A stretch of DNA of 64,000 nt from an uncultured Collinsella sp. (GCA_900548265.1 URKG01000005.1:1-64000); one strand, 5' to 3'; counted from the stretch's first letter, positions 20,338-28,306 are shown. Made by a program: numbers and translations. The notes: generated by a model not told the origin, from the letters alone.

Positions 20338-20619
20338 TTAGGCTTCAGCAACCTTATGGCCGAGCGCCTTCTCGTAACGGGCCTCGTCGTAGGAGATATC
20401 ACCGTCGACGATCTCGTCCATAGCCATCGAGATGGTATCGGCGCCGGAGAGCGCGATGGTGATGTCGTCGACATCCTGAACGGCAAGCACGCGGTTATGC
20501 TGGCCACGCAGCATGCTATTAATGTCGCAGGCGCGCTTGGAGGCAAGCGAAGCGAGCAGGAAGCGGTTGTGATCGGTCTTCTCCAGAAGATCGTCAATGC
20601 AAGGCTTTACAACGGACAC
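20338..20619 (-). CDS. rpoZ: RNA polymerase subunit omega
   Basis: Small RNA polymerase subunit that assists beta' folding and assembly. The 93-residue product has the family core CIDDLLEKTDHNRFLLASLA and ASKRACDINSML. GTG start preceded by GAGGTCC. It lies 5 nt downstream of gmk, the usual gmk-rpoZ pairing. Confidence 0.93.
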   Translation of the reverse strand: MSVVKPCIDDLLEKTDHNRFLLASLASKRACDINSMLRGQHNRVLAVQDVDDITIALSGADTISMAMDEIVDGDISYDEARYEKALGHKVAEA

Positions 20620-20624
20620 GGACC

Positions 20625-21194
20625 TCAGATCCTTTCATGCATATCGAGAACGCGAACGAGCTCATCGGTCGCGCGGTCGAGATCGTCATTCACCACGACG
20701 TCGTCGTAGCGGTCGGCAAGGGCAAGCTCATGGGCGGCGTTTGCCATACGCAGCTCAATCGTCTCGGGCGTCTCGGTACCGCGACCGACCAGACGCTCGC
20801 GGAGCACCTCGAGCGAGGGTGGCTTGATAAAGATCAGCACGGCCTCGGGAAAACGCTCCTTGACCTGCAGGGCACCCTGGACATCAATCTCCAAAATGAG
20901 AGACGAACCAGAGGCGAGCTTGGACTGGACCTCGCTCACCAACGTGCCGTAGCAGTTACCGTGGACCTCGGCCCACTCAACAAACTCACCGTTTGCCACG
21001 CGGCGGTCGAACTCCTCGCGCGTCAGGAAAAAGTAATTGACGCCATCGACCTCGCCTTTGCGTGGGGCTCGCGTGGTAGCCGAAACCGTCAGGCCCAGGT
21101 TAGAGCGACGCCCGCGCACACGAGTGACGAGCGTGCCCTTGCCCGCGCCTGACGGTCCAGAAATCACAAAGAGCTTTGAATCCTGAGCGCTCAC
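20625..21194 (-). CDS. gmk: Guanylate kinase
   Basis: Phosphorylates GMP to GDP with ATP. The 189-residue product has the P-loop GPSGAGKGTL, the TTRAPRKGEVDGVNYFF GMP-binding region and EIDVQGAL. GTG start immediately after the mihF stop codon, consistent with coupled translation. Confidence 0.96.
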   Translation of the reverse strand: MSAQDSKLFVISGPSGAGKGTLVTRVRGRRSNLGLTVSATTRAPRKGEVDGVNYFFLTREEFDRRVANGEFVEWAEVHGNCYGTLVSEVQSKLASGSSLILEIDVQGALQVKERFPEAVLIFIKPPSLEVLRERLVGRGTETPETIELRMANAAHELALADRYDDVVVNDDLDRATDELVRVLDMHERI

Positions 21195-21503
21195 TTATTT
21201 GGTCAGCTGCTCGAGGAGCTGCTCGCGCTGACGGACACCAAGGCCCTGGACGCGACGGGTAGCGGAGATGCCGAGCTCCTCCATGATCTTGGCGGCCTTA
21301 GCCTTGCCATAACCGGGGAGAGACTCGATGAGGGTGGAAACCTTCATGCGGGAAGCAATGGGGTCATCGGAGTTGAGCACGGACTCGAGGGACTTCTCGC
21401 CCTTCTTGATCTGCTCACGGAGCTCTGCGCGAGCGTGACGCGCGGCGGCAGCCTTCTCAAGAGCCTGCTTGCGCTGCTCATCGGTAAGCTGAGGGAGTGC
21501 CAT
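21195..21503 (-). CDS. mihF: Actinobacterial integration host factor MihF
   Basis: Small helical nucleoid-associated DNA-binding protein found in actinobacteria, named for its role in mycobacteriophage L5 integration and unrelated in fold to proteobacterial IHF. The 102-residue product contains MKVSTLIESLPGYGKAKAAK and ISATRRVQGLGVRQREQLL, the S13-like helix-two-turn-helix core. The start MALPQLTDEQ has GGAGG 5 nt upstream. Its position before gmk-rpoZ is the standard actinobacterial order and supports the taxonomic call. Confidence 0.92.
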   Translation of the reverse strand: MALPQLTDEQRKQALEKAAAARHARAELREQIKKGEKSLESVLNSDDPIASRMKVSTLIESLPGYGKAKAAKIMEELGISATRRVQGLGVRQREQLLEQLTK

Positions 21504-21547
21504 TCGTACCTCCAAATAGTTGGGTTATATCTGATTCATTATTTGGC

Positions 21548-21556
21548 ATTTTAGCA
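21548..21556 (-). promoter_or_regulatory. Likely mihF-gmk-rpoZ-thiI promoter, extended -10
   Basis: Minus-strand TGCTAAAAT about 45 nt before the mihF start, in an AT-rich stretch. The -35 is unclear. The rest of 21557-21741 holds no gene; a CCTGCGA / TCGCAGG inverted repeat with a long spacer lies around 21650-21687. Confidence 0.5.
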
Positions 21557-21741
21557 CGTAAAACGTACAAAATGCTCAATCGCGGCTCCATAGGTTAGAC
21601 GATACCCGCAAAAAGTGCAATATATCGCGCTAAAAGATGAGCCCCCGACCTGCGATTCCACACAAAGGATGGGAAAGTTTTCGCAGGCACAGGGGCTAAT
21701 TTGTGCTATTGAGACCCAAAGTGGTGACTTGAGGGAATCTT

Positions 21742-22458
21742 TTATGCGACGTTTTCGACCAGCTCGGCAACGATGGCGTCAAACGCGGCAACCGGATCGT
21801 CGGCGCCGGTAATGGGGCGGCCCACCACGATATGGCTCGCGCCGCGCTCAATAGCCTGGGAAGGCGTGGCCACGCGGGACTGATCGCCCAGCGCAGCGCC
21901 AACCGGACGCACGCCCGGGGTCACAATCAGCGCATCGGGGCCCAGCAGCTCACGCATGTCATGAGCCTCCATCGGCGAGCACACGATGCCGTCGATACCG
22001 TTGGCCTGGGCGAGTTTTGCCAGTCGGGCGGCCTCCTCGGCAACGGGCGACTCTACGCCGATCTCGCTCAGCGCATCCTGATTCATGCTCGTAAGCACGG
22101 TGATGGCGACGAGCTTGGCTCGATCCTCGCGTGCCTCCTCGGCACCCTCACGGCAGGCGGCGAGCATGGCACCCGAACCCAAGCCATGAACCGAAAGCAG
22201 GTCGGCACCGGCAAGCGAGGCCGAGCGAGCGGCACCGCGCACCTGATGCGGAATGTCATGGAACTTAAGGTCGAGGAAGACCTTGAAGCCCAGGTCCTTA
22301 AAGGTCTTGACGATCTCGGGGCCTTCGGCGTAATAGAGCGTCATGCCCACTTTAAGCCAAGCGGCATGGCCCGAAAGTTCATGGGCGAGCTCAAGCGCAC
22401 GCTCACGGTCGCAGTCGAGGGCGACGATAACGCGGTCGCGGGCATCGGTCTCTAGCAT
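21742..22458 (-). CDS. pyrF: Orotidine 5'-phosphate decarboxylase
   Basis: Last step of UMP synthesis, decarboxylating OMP. The 238-residue product has the LDLKFHDIPHQV catalytic region (Asp-Lys-Asp array) and the C-terminal VGRPITGADDPVAAF phosphate-binding segment. It overlaps the pyrD stop by 7 nt. Last gene of the pyr operon. Confidence 0.96.
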   Translation of the reverse strand: MLETDARDRVIVALDCDRERALELAHELSGHAAWLKVGMTLYYAEGPEIVKTFKDLGFKVFLDLKFHDIPHQVRGAARSASLAGADLLSVHGLGSGAMLAACREGAEEAREDRAKLVAITVLTSMNQDALSEIGVESPVAEEAARLAKLAQANGIDGIVCSPMEAHDMRELLGPDALIVTPGVRPVGAALGDQSRVATPSQAIERGASHIVVGRPITGADDPVAAFDAIVAELVENVA

Positions 22459-23375
22459 TCGAAAGCACCTACCAGCTCGTTAATGTCCTTCACGCCCTGG
22501 GACTCGGCCCAGGCCTCGAGCTCGCGCGCGATCTTGAGCGAAGCGCACGGATCGACGAAGTTGGCCATACCGACCGATACGCAGGTGGCGCCAGCCAGGA
22601 TAAACTCGGCCGCGTCCTCACCGGTCATGACGCCGCCGACGCCGTTGATGGGGATATCGACAGCCTGAGCGACTTCCCAGACCATACGCACGGCGATGTG
22701 GTGGCACAGCGGGCCCGAAAGGCCGCCCTTGGGCTTGGCCACACGCGACTTGCGGGTGTGAACGTCGATGGCCATACCCTGGATGGAGTTGATGACCGAA
22801 AGGCCGTCGGCGCCTGCGGCCTCGAGGGCCTTGGCGATCTCGGCGACGTTGACCGGGGCCATCTTCACAAACAGCGGCTTGTCGGTCACCTTGCGGCAGG
22901 CGGCCATGACGCCAGAGGCGCCCTCGGGCGTGGAGCCCATGGCGGCACCGCCGGCGGCAATGTTGGGGCAGCTCACGTTGATCTCATAGCCGGCAGCCCA
23001 GGGGCACAGCTCGACATACATCTCGAGCGCACGGACAAACTCGTCCACGGAATGACCGGCAACCTGGCAAATGACCTGGCAACCGTCCTTGGAGAGCTGC
23101 TCGAGCCACGGACCGGACTCGCGGGCGAAAGCGGCCACACCGGGGTTCTGCAGGCCCACGGAATTGATCATGCCGCCGGGGATCTCGGCCATGCGGGGTG
23201 CGGGATTGCCGGGCCAGGGCTCGGCAGCGCAGCCCTTGGTGGTGATGGCACCCAGCTGGGAGACATCGAAGAAGTTCTGGAACTGCCAACCGTAGCCAAA
23301 GGTACCGGCTGCGGTGTTGATGGGGTTCTGCATCTTGACGCCGCCGAAATCGACGGCCATGTTCACGGTACCCAC
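22452..23375 (-). CDS. pyrD: Dihydroorotate dehydrogenase, class 1B catalytic subunit
   Basis: FMN-containing subunit that oxidises dihydroorotate and passes electrons through PyrK to NAD+. The 307-residue product has the NPINTAAGTFGYG start region, NVSCPN and the GVGGV phosphate-binding motif. The adjacent pyrK identifies class 1B. A GTG at 23375, overlapping the pyrK stop and preceded by GGTGGT, is taken as start; GTG 23366 or ATG 23360 are alternatives. Confidence 0.94.
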   Translation of the reverse strand: MGTVNMAVDFGGVKMQNPINTAAGTFGYGWQFQNFFDVSQLGAITTKGCAAEPWPGNPAPRMAEIPGGMINSVGLQNPGVAAFARESGPWLEQLSKDGCQVICQVAGHSVDEFVRALEMYVELCPWAAGYEINVSCPNIAAGGAAMGSTPEGASGVMAACRKVTDKPLFVKMAPVNVAEIAKALEAAGADGLSVINSIQGMAIDVHTRKSRVAKPKGGLSGPLCHHIAVRMVWEVAQAVDIPINGVGGVMTGEDAAEFILAGATCVSVGMANFVDPCASLKIARELEAWAESQGVKDINELVGAFEC

Positions 23376-24166
23376 TAGAAGACCACCACCTTGGAAGCAT
23401 CAAACACGGGGCCGCACATGCATGCGCCCTTCATACCGTCGACCGTCTCGACATTGCAGGTGTTGCAGGCACCAAAGCCGCAGCTCATCATGCGCTCGAG
23501 CGACACCTCGCAGTACGCGCCGGCCTCGGCGGCAGCGGCGGCGACCTTCTTCATCATAACGGCGGGACCACAGCTGGCGACGTAGTCGTAACCGCCCTCG
23601 CCGAGCAGCTCGACGGCAGGATCGGTGCAGAAGCCGTGCGTGCCCAACGAGCCGTCGTCGGTGCACACGTTGACCGTGGCTCCCAGCGCGCGGAACTCGT
23701 CGACGCCCACGGCCTTGGACGCGGTGCCAAAGCCCAGGCATACGTCAACGTCCACGCCCTGCTCGGCAAGCATGCCGGCCAGGCAGAGCACGGGCGGAAC
23801 GCCAATGCCGCCGGCGACGAGCAACGCCTTCCTGGTACCCTCGGGCACGAACCAGCCGCGGCCGCCAGGGCCCAGCAAGTTGGAGGTGGAGCCAGGGGCC
23901 ATCTGTGACAGACGGCGGGTATCATCGCCCACGACGGCGTACCACAGCTCGACGGTGCCGGCCTCGGCATCGGCGCGATAGAAGCTCAGGGGCACGCGAA
24001 GCAGCGAGGAAGCATCGCCCGGCACGGCGATATTCACGAACTGACCGGGCTTGAGCGCACTTGCAAGCTTGGGGGCCGAGATAACGAGCGAGAAGATGCC
24101 GTCGGCGATCTCCTGGTTCGAGACGACCTCAAAGTCGTGCATGCGTGCAGTGGAAGGTGTGGGCAT
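23375..24166 (-). CDS. pyrK: Dihydroorotate dehydrogenase electron transfer subunit
   Basis: FAD and [2Fe-2S] subunit of class 1B dihydroorotate dehydrogenase. The 263-residue product has the flavin-binding RVPLSFYRAD region, an NAD-binding GGIGVPP motif and C-terminal cluster cysteines in CGFGACNTC and CMCG. GGAG lies 5 nt before the ATG. It follows pyrC after a 92-nt gap that contains a hairpin. Confidence 0.94.
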   Translation of the reverse strand: MPTPSTARMHDFEVVSNQEIADGIFSLVISAPKLASALKPGQFVNIAVPGDASSLLRVPLSFYRADAEAGTVELWYAVVGDDTRRLSQMAPGSTSNLLGPGGRGWFVPEGTRKALLVAGGIGVPPVLCLAGMLAEQGVDVDVCLGFGTASKAVGVDEFRALGATVNVCTDDGSLGTHGFCTDPAVELLGEGGYDYVASCGPAVMMKKVAAAAAEAGAYCEVSLERMMSCGFGACNTCNVETVDGMKGACMCGPVFDASKVVVF

Positions 24167-24206
24167 AGACGCTCCAATCCCCCATGCGGTTGCATGGTTC
24201 AGGCGA

Positions 24207-24243
24207 ACAGAAAGCGCGGCACCGCAAGGGCGCCGCGCACAAA
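24207..24243 (-). terminator. Intra-operon hairpin between pyrC and pyrK
   Basis: A minus-strand GCGCGGC / GCCGCGC stem is followed by TTTCTGTT. The U tract is poor, so it may be a partial terminator or an mRNA-stability element that adjusts pyrKDF relative to pyrRBC. Confidence 0.4.
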
Positions 24244-24258
24244 AGCGATAAGGCTATG

Positions 24259-25548
24259 CTAGCAGATGCAGCCGTCGGCAAGCGTCTGCTTACCGCCGAC
24301 AAACACATCGGTGGCACGACCGGTGAGCGTGCGGCCGGCAAAACCGGAGTTCTCGGCGCGCGACTCGTAGCCGTCCTCGCCGACCGTCCAGGTAGCGGAC
24401 GCGTCGAACACGGTCAGGTCGGCAACGGAGCCCGCCTTGACCTGAACCTGGTCCAGACCCAAAATCTCACGCGGCTTGATGGCCATGAGCTCGACCATGC
24501 GGCCCATGCTCATCTTGCCCGAGTTGACCAGCTCGGTGAGCACAAGCGCCAGCGAGGTCTCGAGGCCGATCATGCCGAAGGGCGCAAGCTCAAACTCGCG
24601 TGCCTTCTCCCACGGGGTGTGGGGAGCGTGGTCGGTGACGATGACGTCGACGGTGCCGTCGATGACACCCTGACGGATAGCCTCGGCATCCTCATCGGTA
24701 CGCAGCGGCGGGTTGACCTTGAGCGAGGTGTTGTAGGTCTCGTCCAGGTCGTTCTCGGTCAGGAACATGTGGTGCGGGGTGGCCTCGCAAGTGACCTGCA
24801 CGCCAGCTGCCTTACCGGCACGCACGAGCTCCAGACCATGGGCGGTGGAGATGTGCTGGATGTGCAGCTTGGCACCGGTCAGTTTGGCGATATCGATATC
24901 GCGAGCGATCTGCAGCTCCTCGCCAGCCGCCGGCCAGCCCTCGAGGGCCAGACGGGTAGAGACCTTGCCCTCGTTGATCTGGCCGTGACCGACCAGGTCC
25001 TCGTCCTGGCAATGGCTCATAAAGACCTTGCCGAACATCTTGCCGTAGTCCATGCAGCGACGGAGCATGCCTGCACCCTGCACGCCGCGACCGTCGTCGG
25101 TGAAGGCGACGGCGCCGTGGGCGACCATATCGCCCATCTCGGACATGGCCTCGCCCTTAAGGCCGCGGGTCATGGCGCCAGAAGGATAGACGCGGCAGTG
25201 GCCGACCTCGGCTGCGCGGGACTTGACGAACTCAACGACGGTACCGTTATCGGTAACGGGGTCGCTGTTGGGCATGGCGCACACGCCGGTGAAGCCGCCC
25301 TTGGCAGCTGCGCGGGTGCCGCTCTCGATGTCCTCTTTGACCTCGTAGCCGGGCTCGCGCAGGTGGACGTGCATGTCCACCAGGCCAGGGACGAGGTACT
25401 TACCGGAAAGGTCGCGGACCTCGGCTCCCTCGGCGGCGAGGTTCTCGCCGACCTCGGCGATCTTGTCGCCGTCGATCAGGACGTCAACGACACCGTCAAG
25501 CTCGACGGACGGGTCGACGACGTGGGCATTCTTAAGAAGCAAGGCCAT
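24259..25548 (-). CDS. pyrC: Dihydroorotase
   Basis: Zinc amidohydrolase that cyclises carbamoyl aspartate. The 429-residue product has DMHVHLREPG (metal ligands) and HVSTAH-like HIQHISTAHG, plus TDHAPHT near residue 300, as in the class I (long) dihydroorotases. The start MALLLKNAHVVDP is chosen because GGAGGTG precedes it. It overlaps the end of pyrB by 17 nt. Confidence 0.95.
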   Translation of the reverse strand: MALLLKNAHVVDPSVELDGVVDVLIDGDKIAEVGENLAAEGAEVRDLSGKYLVPGLVDMHVHLREPGYEVKEDIESGTRAAAKGGFTGVCAMPNSDPVTDNGTVVEFVKSRAAEVGHCRVYPSGAMTRGLKGEAMSEMGDMVAHGAVAFTDDGRGVQGAGMLRRCMDYGKMFGKVFMSHCQDEDLVGHGQINEGKVSTRLALEGWPAAGEELQIARDIDIAKLTGAKLHIQHISTAHGLELVRAGKAAGVQVTCEATPHHMFLTENDLDETYNTSLKVNPPLRTDEDAEAIRQGVIDGTVDVIVTDHAPHTPWEKAREFELAPFGMIGLETSLALVLTELVNSGKMSMGRMVELMAIKPREILGLDQVQVKAGSVADLTVFDASATWTVGEDGYESRAENSGFAGRTLTGRATDVFVGGKQTLADGCIC

Positions 25549-26476
25549 TATCGGCACCTCCAAGCAGCAGATACAGGATAGCCATACGCACGCAGATACC
25601 GGCGTAGACCTGCTCCAGGATGACGGAGCGTTGCGGGTGGTCGGCCATATAGGAGTCGAACTCGACGCCGCGGTTAATGGGGCCCGGGTGGCAGATAATC
25701 GCGTCGGGCTTCATGAGCTTCTCGCGGTCCTTGGTCAGACCGAAGAGCTTGTGGTACTCGCGAATCGTGGGGAACGGAGCACCCTCGAGGCGCTCCTGCT
25801 GCACACGCAGCATGTAGACGACGTCCAGCTCGGGAAGGACGGAATCAAGATCGCTCGTCACATGGTCGCAGCCCAGAACCTCGGGCGCCGGCGGCAGCAG
25901 CGTGCCGGGGGCGACGGCGTAGGTCTCGCAGCCCATGATCTTAAGGGCGGGGATCAGAGAGCCGCAAACGCGGGAGTGGGAGATGTCGCCGACGACGGCA
26001 ACCTTCAGACCGTGGAAGTCACCCTTGTGCTCCCAGATGGTGTACAGGTCGAGCAGAGCCTGCGTGGGGTGATTGTGCTTACCGTCACCGGCGCAGATAA
26101 CACTCGCGGGCGAATTCTGCGTGACGATGTAGGGAGCACCGGCATGCTTGTCGCGCACGACGATGCAGTCGATCTTGTAAGCGTTGAGGGTCTCGACGGT
26201 ATCGACAAGGCTCTCGCCCTTGACCGTGGAGGTCGAGGAACCGCCGAAATTGAGGCTGTCGGCCGAAAGACGCTTCTCGGCGAGCTCGAAGGAGCTGCGG
26301 GTACGCGTCGAGGGCTCGTTGAACATGTTGACGATGGTCTTGCCCTTGAGCGTGGGGACCTTCTTGATGGCACGCTCGTTGACCTCAGAGAACGCCTTGG
26401 CGGTCTCGAGGATGAGCTTGATGTCCTCTTCGGAGTACTCGGTAATGTCAATCAGGTGCTTATGGTTGAACGCCAC
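25532..26476 (-). CDS. pyrB: Aspartate carbamoyltransferase catalytic chain
   Basis: Commits carbamoyl phosphate to pyrimidine synthesis. The product (about 314 residues) has the carbamoyl-phosphate motif PSTRTRSSFE and the aspartate-loop motif HPGPINRGVE. Of two in-frame GTG codons, 26476 is preferred because GGGAGG lies 11 nt upstream, whereas it would overlap the GTG at 26488. No regulatory pyrI is present. Confidence 0.95.
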   Translation of the reverse strand: MAFNHKHLIDITEYSEEDIKLILETAKAFSEVNERAIKKVPTLKGKTIVNMFNEPSTRTRSSFELAEKRLSADSLNFGGSSTSTVKGESLVDTVETLNAYKIDCIVVRDKHAGAPYIVTQNSPASVICAGDGKHNHPTQALLDLYTIWEHKGDFHGLKVAVVGDISHSRVCGSLIPALKIMGCETYAVAPGTLLPPAPEVLGCDHVTSDLDSVLPELDVVYMLRVQQERLEGAPFPTIREYHKLFGLTKDREKLMKPDAIICHPGPINRGVEFDSYMADHPQRSVILEQVYAGICVRMAILYLLLGGADNGLAS

Positions 26477-26480
26477 GGTA

Positions 26481-27065
26481 CTACTCACCTCCCAGCGGCG
26501 CGGAGCCCACGTGGGAACCCGGCGCGACGTCGTTGATCTCGACAGCGGTACGGCCGTCGACTTCCTTCATATATAGGTGCACGTTCTCCTCGTGCGACGA
26601 GGGAACGTTCTTGCCGACAAAGTCCGGCGAGATAGGGAGCTCGCGGTGACCGCGGTCAACGAGAACTGCCAGCTCGACTCGGCTAGGACGTCCCAGGTCC
26701 ATAACGGCGTCCAGAGCGGCGCGGATGGTACGACCCGTGTACAGGATGTCGTCCACCAGCACGACGCGCTTGCCGTCGACGCTGAAGGGAATGTTGGTAG
26801 CGTGGATCGCGGGAGCGAAATTGGTCGCATAGTCATCGCGATAGAAGCTGATGTCAAGGCTGCCGAGCGGAACGTCGACACCCTCGATCTCCTTGATCGC
26901 CTCGGCGAGCTTCTTTGCCAGAAGGTCGCCGCGCGTGACGATGCCGACCAGAGCGAGGTCTTCACAGCCCTCGTTGCGCTCGAGAATCTCGTGCGCGATG
27001 CGGGTCATCGCTCGGTTGACGGCGGTCTCGTCCATGATGACCGCCTTGGGGGAAGTCGTGCCCAT
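26481..27065 (-). CDS. pyrR: Pyrimidine operon regulator PyrR / uracil phosphoribosyltransferase
   Basis: UMP-responsive RNA-binding attenuator that often also has uracil phosphoribosyltransferase activity. The 194-residue product carries the PRPP-binding motif VVLVDDILYTGRTIRAAL and the C-terminal HREL region. GGAAGGAG precedes the ATG. It is the first gene of the pyr operon and follows a leader with mutually exclusive hairpins, so autoregulated attenuation is a direct inference. Confidence 0.95.
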   Translation of the reverse strand: MGTTSPKAVIMDETAVNRAMTRIAHEILERNEGCEDLALVGIVTRGDLLAKKLAEAIKEIEGVDVPLGSLDISFYRDDYATNFAPAIHATNIPFSVDGKRVVLVDDILYTGRTIRAALDAVMDLGRPSRVELAVLVDRGHRELPISPDFVGKNVPSSHEENVHLYMKEVDGRTAVEINDVAPGSHVGSAPLGGE

Positions 27066-27103
27066 CGATCTCCTTCCTCACATGTCTTGACTGCTGACAC
27101 AGT

Positions 27104-27146
27104 CAAAAAAATAGATGCCCGACCGCTCAAAGCGGACCAGACACCC
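27104..27146 (-). terminator. pyr operon leader terminator (attenuator)
   Basis: The minus-strand RNA folds GGUGUCU(G)GUCCGC with GCGGUCGGGCAUC, allowing G-U pairs, around a UUUGA loop. It is followed by UAUUUUUUU. It lies upstream of pyrR, and its left arm is shared with the antiterminator. Confidence 0.75.
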
Positions 27147-27194
27147 ACAGGAAGTACTGCTCATTGACAGCTATGTAATTCCATGTGGGTATCT
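27139..27194 (-). promoter_or_regulatory. pyr leader antiterminator hairpin
   Basis: AGAUACCCACAUGG (27181-27194) pairs with CCUGUGGGUGUCU (27139-27151) over about 13 bp with one bulge. The right arm overlaps the terminator's left arm, so the two structures exclude each other. Confidence 0.75.
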
Positions 27195-27201
27195 CGTACC
27201 C
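27187..27201 (-). promoter_or_regulatory. pyr leader anti-antiterminator (probable PyrR site)
   Basis: GGGUA-CGAGA-UACCC is a perfect hairpin that sequesters the antiterminator left arm. By analogy with the Bacillus pyr leaders, PyrR-UMP would stabilise it. The Bacillus PyrR loop consensus is not obvious here. From 27202 to 27417 I see no gene, only a GGAGC / GCTCC dyad at 27275-27289 and AT-rich promoter-like sequence. Confidence 0.6.
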
Positions 27202-27417
27202 CTTTAATGGTCAAGGCATAGTGTAGCCAACCTCGGGCTCAAATGCGAGCATAAATACTAGTCAATCCGTAAACGGAGCCAATAGCTCCATAAACCTATA
27301 TATATTTGTGGGACGCGCTTGAAAACCTTGTTGCGAGCTGGCATAATCCCTCTGCTACACGCAAATCGGATCTACGTCCAGGGCCGTGGCGTGGGCACTA
27401 TCGCCAAAAGAGAAATA

Positions 27418-27461
27418 TCTCTGTGTAGATTGCGCACAGAGACATGCTTCTGTGCTATAGT
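27418..27461 (+). promoter_or_regulatory. rpmB promoter with overlapping inverted repeats
   Basis: TGC-TATAGT (27453-27461) is a strong extended -10. The -35 region is covered by TCTCTGTG-N9-CACAGAGA (27418-27442), and a further TCTGTG half-site lies at 27449-27454, touching the -10. The layout suggests a repressor operator. The start codon lies 55 nt downstream. Confidence 0.6.
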
Positions 27462-27515
27462 TCAGGCTTGTTTGTTAACGCGACATGTTCGTTTGTCGCC
27501 CAAGGAGGGTCATTT

Positions 27516-27704
27516 ATGTCCAAAGTTTGCGAAGTTTGCGGTAAGCACCCCGTTGCCGGTCGCTCCATCAGCCACTCTCACCGCGTCACCAACCGTAAGT
27601 TCCGCCCCAACATCCAGCGCGTCTACGTCGTCGTCGATGGTCACCGTCGCAAGATGAACGTTTGCTCCACCTGCCTCAAGTCCGGCAAGGTTGCGCGCTC
27701 CTAA
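27516..27704 (+). CDS. rpmB: 50S ribosomal protein L28, zinc-ribbon form
   Basis: Large-subunit protein. The 62-residue product begins MSKVCEVCGKHPVAGRSISH and has CEVC and CSTC pairs, so it is the zinc-binding (C+) form. AGGAGGG precedes the ATG. It is divergent from the pyr operon and forms its own unit with a downstream terminator. Zinc-binding L28 paralogues can be zinc-responsive in actinobacteria; whether a zinc-free copy exists here is outside the window. Confidence 0.95.
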   Translation: MSKVCEVCGKHPVAGRSISHSHRVTNRKFRPNIQRVYVVVDGHRRKMNVCSTCLKSGKVARS

Positions 27705-27773
27705 ATAAGGTCTTACCAACAAGTACCTCGGACTCTCCGGGTCAAAGACCTCGCGTTCACATAGAACTTACCA

Positions 27774-27807
27774 AAGGCGTCCTCTCATGTGGAGGGCGCT
27801 TTTTTTG
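27774..27807 (+). terminator. Rho-independent terminator of rpmB
   Basis: GGCGTCCTC, 6-nt loop, GGAGGGCGC followed by seven T residues. The T run directly abuts the left inverted repeat of the mobile remnant. Confidence 0.85.
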
Positions 27808-28206
27808 CACTCATTGGGGACAGATATACATGAATGTTTGCAGATGTCAAAAGGATCGTAGCCCAGCTGGTATGCCTTGTAGCTTGACCAACGGTACGCC
27901 TCGAGTGAGTTGATTGCACCTTTCACCGGATTGAGATGGATATAATCGAGCAGCTGCACTGCCTGCGTGTCCGACTCAACCGCGACCCGCGAATAGCGAT
28001 TGTCAAACAGATGCCCAGTTCTCCCCGTTTTCCCATTGAAATATTTAGCATATGCCGTCAATGTGCACTGCATTGCCTTTGAAAGGTTGTCATATGGGTC
28101 ATCAACCATCAAATGGAAGTGGTTATCCATAAGGCGCCAAGAATGGCAAAACGATGTCTGTCCCAAATGAGTGAAAGCACTCATGTAAGTCTGTCCCCAA
28201 TGAGTG
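27808..28206. mobile_element. REP/RAYT-type element remnant bounded by 29-bp inverted repeats
   Basis: The ends are 29-bp imperfect inverted repeats (27808-27836 and 28178-28206) matching at 26 of 29 positions, beginning CACTCATTGGGGACAGA. The right end carries an additional copy (GTCTGTCCCAAATGAGTG, from 28155) that forms the hairpin AATGAGTG-AAAG-CACTCAT. Between them lies a transposase fragment. The whole is about 400 bp, MITE-like, inserted exactly after the rpmB terminator and upstream of adhE. Confidence 0.7.
27837..28160 (-). pseudogene. REP-associated tyrosine (IS200-like) transposase fragment
   Basis: The translated fragment matches the Y1/RAYT family. It has WRLMDNHFHLMV with the HUH-type histidine pair, NLSKAMQ...YAKYFN, GRTGHLFDNRYSRV and YIHLNPVKGA...YRWSSYKAY. 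About 45 N-terminal residues and the C-terminal part are missing, and both ends run into the inverted repeats, so it is unlikely to be functional. The frame itself is unbroken, suggesting recent loss or a fixed deletion derivative mobilised in trans. Confidence 0.75.
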
Positions 28207-28219
28207 GGGCGGTGCATCA

Positions 28220-28306
28220 TTAGTTGAAACGGTTCATTTAGTTGAAGCGTTTTAGTGTGCCTTTTACGGGAATCTTACCGTTCGCCGAATAATTTCTTGC
28301 TATCAT
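28220..28306 (+). promoter_or_regulatory. adhE upstream region: direct repeats and extended -10
   Basis: TTAGTTGAARCG occurs twice with an 18-bp period (28220-28231 and 28238-28249). Downstream, TGC-TATCAT (28298-28306) is an extended -10 placed about 40 nt before the adhE ATG. No clear Rex-type palindrome is visible. Function of the repeats is unknown. Confidence 0.5.

Noticed and set aside
27768..28220. An intact transposase gene
   Set aside because: The conserved part lacks the N-terminal and C-terminal regions and both ends are made of the flanking inverted repeats, so it is treated as a remnant.
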